From Planctomycetota bacterium (GTDB lineage: Bacteria > Planctomycetota > J058 > JARGOJ01): a DNA stretch of 6,541 bases. Each line of letters begins with the position of its first letter. Within the stretch, counting starts at the first letter, position 1. Made by a program: the position numbers and the translations under genes. This document shows positions 1-6,163 of this stretch, one piece after another. The notes under the pieces are model-generated. The model worked only from the letters and a program-made list of their open reading frames with translations, was not told where the DNA came from and did no database searches. The stretch spans positions 1 to 6,541 of the forward strand of contig JARGOJ010000520.1 in NCBI GenBank assembly GCA_029210225.1. Direction: 5' to 3'.

Positions 1-2
1 TC

Positions 3-281
3 ATTGCCGCCACCGCTATGCGAACTCCCGACAGCAAGCTAAACAACGCTCAGGAGCTTCATCGCTTACTCAGCGCAGGTGAAGCCCTTGTTGATAATGG
101 GCTCTATTTTGATTTAGTCGCGGCCGTCTCCGCCCTTGGCCTAGAAGATCGCCGGGCCATATTGGAATCGACGAGCCTTTGCGAACGGGCCCACATCCTG
201 TTAGACGGACTCGCCAAAGTGGTGATTGAGAACCAAAAACCGGCGCAAGAGTGGAACCTATGCGAACTCTCCGAGAGCTAG
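3..281 (+). CDS. C-terminal part of a LON substrate-binding-domain-like protein (5' partial)
   Basis: The reading frame is open to the left edge of the window and ends at TAG 279-281, so this is probably the tail of a longer gene. An ATG at 18 is available, but an 87-residue stand-alone product is less likely. The segment from about LVDNGLYFDLVAAV to LLDGLAKVVIE resembles the helical end of the LON protease N-terminal substrate-binding domain (PF02190). That family shows the order 'D-P-x-x-L-A-D-x-I-A-A', then 'L-x-L-x-D-K-Q-x-x-L-E', then 'E-R-L-x-x-L'. The protein ends soon after this domain, with no AAA+ or protease part, so it would be a stand-alone LON-N protein rather than Lon itself. 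Such proteins are presumed substrate or peptide binders; their function is poorly known. The stop lies 22 bases inside the next gene, suggesting translational coupling. The coding call is firmer than the family call, because most of the domain is outside the window. Confidence 0.6.
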   Translation: MAATAMRTPDSKLNNAQELHRLLSAGEALVDNGLYFDLVAAVSALGLEDRRAILESTSLCERAHILLDGLAKVVIENQKPAQEWNLCELSES

Positions 282-1225
282 GCGTCCTCTTTGCCCTGTT
301 ACTCCCCCTCGGCGCCTGTCAATCTTCGGACAAGGTGCCGGACAAAGGCAAACGCCCCGAGCTAAAATCTTCGAACCCCACCGTGCGCGGCCGCCGCCCT
401 TGTGTTCATTGCCACCAAAACATCGATGGCAGCTATGTTGTGTACAACAAAAAGCAGTTTCACAAAGAGTGTTACCTTCGCGTCGCTCCCCGTTGTGGGA
501 TCTGTCAAAGATCGATTTTTGGCTCTGCGACAACTCTCGGCGAACGCTACAATTATCATACTCCCTGCTTCTCGCGGTCCCCACGCTGCGATGCCTGTTC
601 GCTCCCCACGGAAGGCTCTCGCGGCGGCGTCACGAAGCTCAGCGACGGTCGTAAACACTGCGGTGAGTGTCAAGGCACAGCGATCAACACTCTCAATGAT
701 GCTCGGAGCTTGTTCAGTACAGCCTTGCTTGAGCTGCATCGCAACCTCGACATCGATTTACGGTCGGTGCCCATTGAGCTGAAACTCGCGGACAGGGCCA
801 GCATGTCTAAATTGGCCGACTTTAAGGCGCCCATTGTTAAGGGCTTCACCGTCGCCGAGCGCAAAGATGTGAAAATTGGAGGACGGTTCTACCAAGGACC
901 CTGGAAAATTACGATTTGGGTGCTGAAATCTCTTCCCCGGGAAGCGGTTATTGGGGTGATGGTTCACGAACTCTTTCATGTATGGCAAGTGCAAAATTGC
1001 CCGACACAAAGCCCCCCGCTCCGAGAGGGAAGCGCGAACTATGCGCAGTGGCGTGTTCTCAAGAAACGCCAACAGATGCTATGGGCAGCGCTGATCGAAA
1101 TGGATCCCGACCCTGTCTATGGAGGAGGCTTTCGCCGATTTCAAAGTTGGCTTCAAAAGGATGAAGCTTGGGGAGCCGCTCTTGCAAAACTACGCCAAAT
1201 GAAGGATCTTCCCGCCTCAAATTGA
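260..1225 (+). CDS. DA1-like LIM-domain zinc metallopeptidase lipoprotein
   Basis: This 321-residue protein is probably anchored in the outer membrane and exposed to the periplasm. Residues 1-20 form a lipoprotein signal: RxxR, a Leu-rich core and the lipobox LGAC, with the lipidated Cys at 20. Gln at +2 does not suggest inner-membrane retention. Residues 48-137 carry three zinc-finger units: C48/C51/H68/C71, C79/C82/H100/C103 and C110/C113/C134/C137. The last ends in LSDGRKHCGEC, very close to the LIM-like segment of plant DA1 as I remember it. The peptidase region (about 145-290) matches the DA1-like domain (PF12315): SLPREAVIGVMVHELFHVW gives the HExxH zinc site (H236, E237, H240), and LREGSANY supplies a likely third ligand, E256. 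In plants DA1 is a ubiquitin-activated peptidase; the ubiquitin-interacting motifs are absent here, so substrate and activation are unknown. I chose ATG 260 over GTG 251 because a weak purine-rich site (247-255) precedes it and the signal peptide starts properly. It overlaps the upstream gene by 22 bases. Confidence 0.85.
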   Translation: MRTLRELGVLFALLLPLGACQSSDKVPDKGKRPELKSSNPTVRGRRPCVHCHQNIDGSYVVYNKKQFHKECYLRVAPRCGICQRSIFGSATTLGERYNYHTPCFSRSPRCDACSLPTEGSRGGVTKLSDGRKHCGECQGTAINTLNDARSLFSTALLELHRNLDIDLRSVPIELKLADRASMSKLADFKAPIVKGFTVAERKDVKIGGRFYQGPWKITIWVLKSLPREAVIGVMVHELFHVWQVQNCPTQSPPLREGSANYAQWRVLKKRQQMLWAALIEMDPDPVYGGGFRRFQSWLQKDEAWGAALAKLRQMKDLPASN

Positions 1226-1277
1226 GGGCTGCTCAGCTCCAGGGCATTATGGGACACTATAGCTCTGTCTATCTTTT

Positions 1278-1283
1278 GGGAGG
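1278..1283 (+). promoter_or_regulatory. Ribosome binding site deciding the start of the Hsp70-like gene
   Basis: GGGAGG lies four bases before ATG 1288. It is the best Shine-Dalgarno match near any in-frame start of this frame. Earlier candidates (TTG 1168, inside the preceding gene, and ATG 1249) lack a comparable site, and ATG 1288 also places the first beta strand of the predicted fold at the N-terminus. Confidence 0.75.
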
Positions 1284-1287
1284 AAAC

Positions 1288-2775
1288 ATGTCAGTCTGTG
1301 GTCTTAACCTGGAGAGCGACGTCGGAAATATCTGGCTGCGCCGTGATGGTGACTTACACAAGCGAATCTTTGTCAACCTCGTCGCGAGCGATGTCGAAGG
1401 CAGCACTCGGGACACAATGACCCAGCGTGCGAAAGACGTGCATCAGTTGCGATCGGCCTTTTTGAGCTATCACAAGAACCCCAGCTCAGAAGCTTGGCGC
1501 GCCGTCACGAAGTGGCAGAAAAATCTGGCCTTTCCATTCTCACTCCTCGGCCACGTCGAGCAGCTCGCGCAAAACTTCTTCTCCGACGACGACAATCCAA
1601 ACAAGACGATTTTCTTCGGAGAAGGCCTCCTCGGCCTACACTTTAGCCTGCCACAGATTTCCAATCCTCTCAGACGATTGCTCCGCCTCGGACGCGACGA
1701 AGATAACGAAGACTACGGCTACGACCGCGAGTCTGGGATCGTCCGCGGCGTCGATAAGCTCACTGAGGATTATGGGCTATCTAGGCAGCTGCTCGCGCAC
1801 CTCATGAAGGGCGTGGCGCCAAGCGACGAGCCTCGTCGTGTTGTCGTCGCTGTTTCGGCGAACGCGAGCGCGCTGTCCCGATGCATTCTCTTTCAATTGC
1901 TCCGCGACGTTGGTTTTTCCGCGGTTGTCTTTCGTCCTCACTCGGAGCTCATCGCCCGCCACAAGTTTGACGAGGGGGCGTCGGCCCCGATCGTATTGAC
2001 TTTGGGCACGGTCCGAGCGGAGCTGCGTTACAAGCCCGAAGGACACATGAGCGCCATGGAAACTGTCTGGGCCAAGCACGGCGAAGAAGTGGACCGGGTC
2101 ATAGAGACAATGGTTCAGCAACGCATTCGTGAGGAAGAAGCGGCTCACGCCGGGGAGTTATCCTTCGAGAGCATCGCAAGCGAGCGCCTCTTCTTTTGGA
2201 AGGACGCGTATCGCTCTGATTTTTGGACGGCCATTGCCCGCAGCGCGAGGTATTTCCACGAGTTTCAGTATCCCTACAAGTTGCGGGATAAGTTGACCTT
2301 TCGAGATGCTCGCCCTTATCTGAGTGACGATTTGTTGCGCCAGGCCAATAGCAGCGTTCTTAAAGAATCACTGAAAGTTGGTTTCGAAAGTCTAACGCAA
2401 TGGCTTAAAGAGTCGGCGAGCAAAGATATGGCGACGGAGATTCCGCCGATCCTCATTGCTGGAAGCGGCGCAAAGATCGAGGGAATCGCCGATGAGGTCG
2501 CCGCGATTTATGCGGAGTCGCTCAAGGTGTCAAAAGATAAAGTGACCGTGACCTGCGTATCCGAGACCCTCGACTCGGTCGTTGATGGCTCACTAAAATA
2601 CGCTGAGTCTATTCCAGAGGATGATTGGGCTGCGATTGAAGAGATTCAAAAACCCTGGCTCGACAAGTCCATTGGGAGCGGTCAGGTGCTTGAGTGGTTT
2701 GATGTCTGGCGCAAAACCCTCAGCGAAGATCGCTATTGTCAGGCACTCCACTACAATATGGCTTCATCCGACTGA
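1288..2775 (+). CDS. Divergent Hsp70-like (actin-fold) protein with degenerate nucleotide-binding motifs
   Basis: This cytoplasmic protein has 495 residues, no signal peptide and no membrane segment. Its landmarks follow the order of an Hsp70 nucleotide-binding domain. The N-terminal strand VCGLNLESDVGN (3-14) sits where Hsp70 has GIDLGTTNS. RRVVVAVSANASALSR (183-198), then a helix and GFSAVVFRPHSELIA, matches 'AVITVPAYFNDAQR ... INEPTAAALA'. PIVLTLGTVRAEL (234-246) sits where DLGGGTFDVS is expected, and KHGEEVDRVI (263-271 region) matches 'LGGEDFDxRI'. PPILIAGSGAKIEGIADEV (386 onwards) matches 'ILVGGSTRxPxVQ', and ETLDSVVDGSLKYAE (426-440) matches the closing 'DEAVAxGAAxQA'. The Asp and Gly-Gly-Gly of the phosphate loops are missing, so ATP binding or hydrolysis is doubtful. 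Residues about 50-165 differ most from Hsp70 and include an acidic stretch. No substrate-binding domain follows; only about 55 residues remain. The gene starts 62 bases after the DA1-like gene and is probably co-transcribed with it. The fold assignment is an inference from motif order. Confidence 0.65.
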   Translation: MSVCGLNLESDVGNIWLRRDGDLHKRIFVNLVASDVEGSTRDTMTQRAKDVHQLRSAFLSYHKNPSSEAWRAVTKWQKNLAFPFSLLGHVEQLAQNFFSDDDNPNKTIFFGEGLLGLHFSLPQISNPLRRLLRLGRDEDNEDYGYDRESGIVRGVDKLTEDYGLSRQLLAHLMKGVAPSDEPRRVVVAVSANASALSRCILFQLLRDVGFSAVVFRPHSELIARHKFDEGASAPIVLTLGTVRAELRYKPEGHMSAMETVWAKHGEEVDRVIETMVQQRIREEEAAHAGELSFESIASERLFFWKDAYRSDFWTAIARSARYFHEFQYPYKLRDKLTFRDARPYLSDDLLRQANSSVLKESLKVGFESLTQWLKESASKDMATEIPPILIAGSGAKIEGIADEVAAIYAESLKVSKDKVTVTCVSETLDSVVDGSLKYAESIPEDDWAAIEEIQKPWLDKSIGSGQVLEWFDVWRKTLSEDRYCQALHYNMASSD

Positions 2776-2857
2776 GTTAGTGCTCTGTTATCCTCAAGGC
2801 CATGTGTCCTGACAGCTCATTCGTCGGTGACCCTATGGATTTAGAAATGATACAGCA

Positions 2858-4468
2858 CTACGGGCCTGGGTTGGGTTTGCCCCCAGCTGGCGCTCTATCG
2901 AGGTTGAGAATCGCGGTTGCGGCGTCTAACGATAGGGCGTCGTCGCCGTTCCGTAACAAGTGAACATAGGGACTGAGAAACTCCCTTAGACCATGTTTTG
3001 AAAGCGTGGGAAGTATACGCCTCCGCTGGATGGCATCTCCGTTTTTGAATCTCAGCTGGAGCGCTTCAATCGCGTCGGGGGTGTCGATCGCGCCAAGGAC
3101 GTTCACGGCTTCATTTCGAAGAGCGCTTGAGGGCTCGTCGAGCAATAGAGCCAACGCCTTAGTTCCTTCTGATCCTCGCTCCCTGAGGCGTTCACAGCCG
3201 ACGGCAGCTAAGGCAATGGGATCAGCACGAATAGCTAGAGCTAGGCTAGCGATGGGGAGCTGAGCTAAGCGATCGTATACGAGAAAAGCATTGCAGCGGC
3301 TCAAGGGGTGAGGATCATCTTTGTAGAGTCGCTTGGCGATCTCAGTTGCGCGATCTTTATCGAGGGCCTCTAGCGCAAGTAGAGCTTGGCTTCGAAGCTC
3401 GGGATCCTTAGATTTTGTAAAACGGTCAAGCGTATCTACAAGGCTTTCCAGACCACTGCATCGGGCAGCTTGGGTCAGCCCGATCAAGACATCGATGTCT
3501 TTCTCAAGGGTCAGCGACTCTTCCAAGAGCGTCTTGGCTCGACTTGAGCCCCCAGCGGCCATAAGCCCGAGGCTTTCAATATGTCGGAGATTGTGTCGCG
3601 AGTTCTTATCTAATCCGAAGATGGAGCGGAATAGATAGGTCGTGGGATAGTCTCGCTCGATCAATGGCCAAATCTCGTTTGAGCCCGAGTTTGTGAGATA
3701 TCGAGCGAGTCGAAGTTTCAGCGCCGATTCCATCTGGGGCCAGAGAGGACGGACTTGGGATTCAAGCTCCCCCCACCCGATCAATTGGTCCATGGCTTCG
3801 GCTCTTGCTTCGTAGGAGGACCCGGTGACGAGAACATGGGCGAGGGTCTGCGCCGAAAGTTCTAAGATGCTCTGGTTGCGGTTCTTAAACGAGCGCTCAA
3901 GTTTGCGTCTTTCTCCATAGACCTTTAACAGGGCTGCTTTGGGGAGTGGGTGAGTTTCGTCGATGAATTCATCGAGCATCATTTCGAAGAAGTCTGTTCG
4001 TGCGTGGACCAGTGCAAGGATGGCCGCGGCGCGTACTTCAGGGGCCGGATCTCGGGCAGCTTTTTGAATCAGTGTTTGGGCAAATTGATCTTGGCTGAGA
4101 CAGCTCAGGCTTTCAAGCGATTTGCAACGGCGGGGGATGCTCCACGAGTTTAACGCGTCGATGAAGACGAGCTGAGCCACAGATCTCAATGTCTTGCGAT
4201 CATGACGTTTTAGCCGCTGAATGTAGAATTCGTAGTCGTTGAGGGCTTCTTTCGGATTACCGACTTCAAGACTAATTTTGCAGACAAGTAACGCCGCTTC
4301 AACGGCTTTTTCGGGAGGCGCGTTGCGGGCGGCGAGGCGAGCGTTATCAAGGGCTTCAGGTTCGCCGTTACGCCACAGACTCTTGGCTTTCCCGAGGCTG
4401 CCGGAGCTGCGACAGCCTGTGAAGATGAGGGCTAGTATCAATAGCGAAGGAAACCAAACTCGTTTCAC
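2858..4468 (-). CDS. HEAT-repeat lipoprotein
   Basis: This 536-residue protein begins with a lipoprotein signal: MKR, a hydrophobic core, then IFTGC with the lipidated Cys at 19 and Arg at +2, so outer-membrane anchoring in the periplasm is likely. Residues about 25-90 form helical pairs (ALDNARLAARNAPPEKAVEA, then EVGNPKEALNDYEFYIQRL) resembling TPR-type repeats. From about 138 on, HEAT-type alpha-alpha repeats are visible: DPAPEVRAAAILALVHA (140-156), DPELRSQALLALEALD (355-370), DEPSSALRNEAVNVLGAID (444-462) and GDDALSLDAATAILNLD (508-524). The protein has no catalytic motif, so a scaffold or protein-binding role is the reasonable inference; no partner can be named. The start is GTG 4468, preceded by AAGGGG at good spacing, and it places the signal peptide correctly. 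It lies 156 bases downstream of the membrane-protein gene on the same strand, possibly in one operon, and converges on the Hsp70-like gene across an 82-base gap. Confidence 0.82.
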   Translation of the reverse strand: MKRVWFPSLLILALIFTGCRSSGSLGKAKSLWRNGEPEALDNARLAARNAPPEKAVEAALLVCKISLEVGNPKEALNDYEFYIQRLKRHDRKTLRSVAQLVFIDALNSWSIPRRCKSLESLSCLSQDQFAQTLIQKAARDPAPEVRAAAILALVHARTDFFEMMLDEFIDETHPLPKAALLKVYGERRKLERSFKNRNQSILELSAQTLAHVLVTGSSYEARAEAMDQLIGWGELESQVRPLWPQMESALKLRLARYLTNSGSNEIWPLIERDYPTTYLFRSIFGLDKNSRHNLRHIESLGLMAAGGSSRAKTLLEESLTLEKDIDVLIGLTQAARCSGLESLVDTLDRFTKSKDPELRSQALLALEALDKDRATEIAKRLYKDDPHPLSRCNAFLVYDRLAQLPIASLALAIRADPIALAAVGCERLRERGSEGTKALALLLDEPSSALRNEAVNVLGAIDTPDAIEALQLRFKNGDAIQRRRILPTLSKHGLREFLSPYVHLLRNGDDALSLDAATAILNLDRAPAGGKPNPGP

Positions 4469-4624
4469 AAATTGCCCCTTAAAACTCGCGCTCTAACCAG
4501 ACTACACTAGGAGAGCCAGAGTGAGGGCCAGTTCGCTCAAAATTTCTCCCGCATGCCTCTTCAAGCGGTAGATTCACTCTTCTGTGCTCCGTTAATTTCT
4601 TTAGGGGTGAGGGAAGTCTCGCGC
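4469..4624. other. Intergenic gap between the two minus-strand genes
   Basis: Apart from the ribosome binding site at its left end I find nothing convincing here. On the minus strand there is no stem followed by a T-run that would separate the two genes, and no well-spaced -35/-10 pair. The short open frames inside are a dozen codons or fewer and look fortuitous. Read-through from the upstream gene is therefore possible but not shown. Confidence 0.4.
4475..4480 (-). promoter_or_regulatory. Ribosome binding site for the GTG-started HEAT lipoprotein
   Basis: Read on the minus strand, AAGGGG precedes GTG 4468 with a six-base spacer. It supports a GTG start that would otherwise be uncertain; the lipoprotein signal begins directly at this codon. 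Confidence 0.65.
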
Positions 4625-6046
4625 TTAGTTTGAGGGTGTCTGGTCTGCGCCGAGCTTTCGCAAGATGCGTGCGTGCTCAGCAAGTTTGCTCCGCTGAATG
4701 TCGCGCTCGGCCTGGCGATAATAGGCTCGCTCAAAGTCGCGACTCAATGTTTCGATCTCTGCGTGGGCTTCAGGGTTTGCACGGTGCAATTCCGAGCGGA
4801 GTTGAGTGTGATTCCAGAGTCGATGCGGATAGAGCTTGGAATTTAGGTGGAGGACATTCGCGACGAGCTCGTGATTGCTCGCCATTTGTTCTGGCGGCGT
4901 TGGCCAGCCACGACGAGGCCGGAGGCGGCCCTGACCCTGTTCAATCCAATGGCCGACTCGGTTTTGCAAACGCGATCCAAAGACCAGCCCTACGACCGCG
5001 ACAAGGAAGAGCCCAAACAAAACAAAGAAGAAGATAGTTGGGTCGAAGCTGGGAGCGCTCGGACGGCCGACATCGAAGCTTGGAACGCTTCGGTTGCTCA
5101 TGTTTGGGCTAGAGAAGGAGAAGAAGAGGGGGAGTCGAGGCAAGCTCCATCCCATTCCGCCTTGGCCCGATGCCTGGGAAGGAGATAGTTTCGAGATGCG
5201 CTGGAGGACGGTTGGAGATTGTGAACCTTGTGAGTTCGGGGTGGAAGTGGGTTGGCCATTGGGTCCAGTCGATGAACCTCTTGAGGTCCGAGAAGATCCT
5301 CGGCTGCGCTCATTGTTTTTTCGGCGCCACTTCAGACCTTCCTTAAGCAGGGTGTTGAGCCGGCCGCTCTTAGCGATGCCCTTCGTGAACTTGTCAAAAA
5401 AGCTCTTCTGGCCACGCATCTTCATTAGATCTTGGGGGAATTGGGGATCGTTGAGCCAGGGAAAGGCCGATTCGCCGTCCCTCGTTTCGCTATTGAGGCC
5501 CTTTGTGAAATCGCGGACGAAGGATTGTAGGTCGGGGTCCTCCATCAGCTCTTCAAGGGGGCTTCCTGTCTTATCGGGCTTTGGTTGCTGAAGCCCTTCG
5601 AGCATTTCTCTTATGTGAGGAGGCATCGATTCTTTGTCCGGGTCGGCGTCCGGATTATCTCCGGATTCTGTGCCGCCGTTGGGCTTGCCATCGTCCTGAT
5701 TTTTCATGAGCTTGCGCATCATTTTTTGGAGGGCTTCACGCTGTTTAGGATCAAAGGACTCAGGGTCTTTCATCGATTGAGGATCTTTGCCCTGAAAGGC
5801 ACTTAGGAACTTATCCCGTTCCTTTGGATCCATATTCTGGAAGTTCTTAAGCAGGCTATTTTGAAGGGATGAGATATCCGATCCCTTGGATTCGCCGATT
5901 TTTCGGTGTGAGGTGGCGGGGGCATCACTCTCATAGTCGCTTTGTCCATGAGCGGCAGCGTTTATAACGAATAGCGCAGTCGCCAAGATGACTGGAGGGA
6001 GGACCAGTTTTGTCAATATGACATGGTTTGCAGGACGTTCGCGCAA
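4625..6046 (-). CDS. Single-pass membrane protein with low-complexity extracytoplasmic region and DUF4129-like tail
   Basis: The protein has 473 residues from the chosen TTG start. Residues 1-33 look like a signal peptide or anchor: a charged RERP, then a hydrophobic core LVLPPVILATALFVINAAA ending in AAAHGQ. Residues about 35-335 are polar and low-complexity, rich in D, K, Q, S, G and P. They contain related short units: MDPKERDKFLSAF (72-84) with FDPKQREALQKMM (98-110), and FTKGLN (180-185) with FTKGIA (220-225). A strong transmembrane helix follows (about 337-357), then SRLQNRV, whose positive charge suggests the C-terminus is cytoplasmic. The tail has NHELVANVLHLNSKL, NHTQLRSELHRANPEA and LSRDFERAYYRQAE (391-446), resembling the DUF4129 pattern 'T-P-x-E-L ... 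L-x-x-x-Y-E-x-A-R-Y'. DUF4129 proteins often sit with MoxR/DUF58/transglutaminase genes, but none is visible here. The frame stays open to 6337, but that extension lies antisense to the divergent gene, and TTG 6046 has a good ribosome site. TTG 6016 is an alternative. The function is unknown. Confidence 0.75.
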   Translation of the reverse strand: MRERPANHVILTKLVLPPVILATALFVINAAAHGQSDYESDAPATSHRKIGESKGSDISSLQNSLLKNFQNMDPKERDKFLSAFQGKDPQSMKDPESFDPKQREALQKMMRKLMKNQDDGKPNGGTESGDNPDADPDKESMPPHIREMLEGLQQPKPDKTGSPLEELMEDPDLQSFVRDFTKGLNSETRDGESAFPWLNDPQFPQDLMKMRGQKSFFDKFTKGIAKSGRLNTLLKEGLKWRRKNNERSRGSSRTSRGSSTGPNGQPTSTPNSQGSQSPTVLQRISKLSPSQASGQGGMGWSLPRLPLFFSFSSPNMSNRSVPSFDVGRPSAPSFDPTIFFFVLFGLFLVAVVGLVFGSRLQNRVGHWIEQGQGRLRPRRGWPTPPEQMASNHELVANVLHLNSKLYPHRLWNHTQLRSELHRANPEAHAEIETLSRDFERAYYRQAERDIQRSKLAEHARILRKLGADQTPSN

Positions 6047-6050
6047 TTGA

Positions 6051-6056
6051 TCCCCC
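6051..6056 (-). promoter_or_regulatory. Ribosome binding site supporting the TTG start at 6046
   Basis: On the minus strand GGGGGA stands four bases before TTG 6046. The alternative TTG at 6016 has no purine-rich site before it. Choosing 6046 leaves the charged N-region (RERP) in front of the hydrophobic signal core, as expected for an exported protein. Confidence 0.55.
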
Positions 6057-6112
6057 AAAATGCGATACTGGTTTTCGCTCAGTTTTAGCCAATCGGTGCA
6101 ACTTGAGTCTAA

Positions 6113-6126
6113 CCGGTGAAGACCGG
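6113..6126. repeat. Perfect inverted repeat CCGGT-GAAG-ACCGG
   Basis: Two five-base arms (6113-6117 and 6122-6126) surround a four-base loop in the divergent intergenic gap. It could be a regulator's operator or a small hairpin in the plus-strand leader. As a terminator it is weak: the T-rich stretch begins seven bases later and no gene ends just upstream. Confidence 0.4.
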
Positions 6127-6163
6127 GTGTGGGTTTCTTTGTTTTTTTACTTGGCGTGACGAG

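Larger units (their letters stand above)
6047..6163. promoter_or_regulatory. Divergent promoter region
   Basis: These 117 bases separate the start of the minus-strand membrane-protein gene from the start of the plus-strand gene at 6164, so promoters for both directions are expected here or slightly beyond. I see no convincing -35/-10 pair. On the minus strand TTGGCT with a weak AGTATC 17 bases further is the best candidate. A T-rich run (6134-6148) lies near the plus-strand start. The location of promoters is inferred from gene layout, not from a recognised motif. Confidence 0.4.

Noticed and set aside
226..654. Plus-strand open frame inside the LON-like/DA1-like genes, rich in Arg and Pro.
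   Set aside because: It overlaps the well-supported DA1-like frame, has a shadow-like composition and no recognisable domain.
1168..1287. Longer start (TTG 1168 or ATG 1249) for the Hsp70-like gene.
   Set aside because: TTG 1168 lies inside the DA1-like gene and ATG 1249 has only a weak ribosome site. GGGAGG before ATG 1288 and the fold start at MSVCGLN favour the shorter form.
1777..2148. Minus-strand open frame of 123 residues within the Hsp70-like gene.
   Set aside because: It is antisense to a frame with six ordered fold landmarks; the translation is Arg-rich and unstructured in appearance.
2778..2860. Inverted repeat TAGTGCT (2778-2784) / AGCACTA (2854-2860), extendable with bulges, spanning the convergent gap as a possible bidirectional terminator.
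   Set aside because: The loop is about 70 bases for a seven-base perfect arm, there is no T-run on either side, and one arm covers a stop codon. Chance pairing is likely.
4847..5591. Plus-strand open frames opposite the membrane-protein gene.
   Set aside because: They are antisense to a frame with a signal peptide, a transmembrane helix and a family-like tail, and their translations show no domain or ribosome site.
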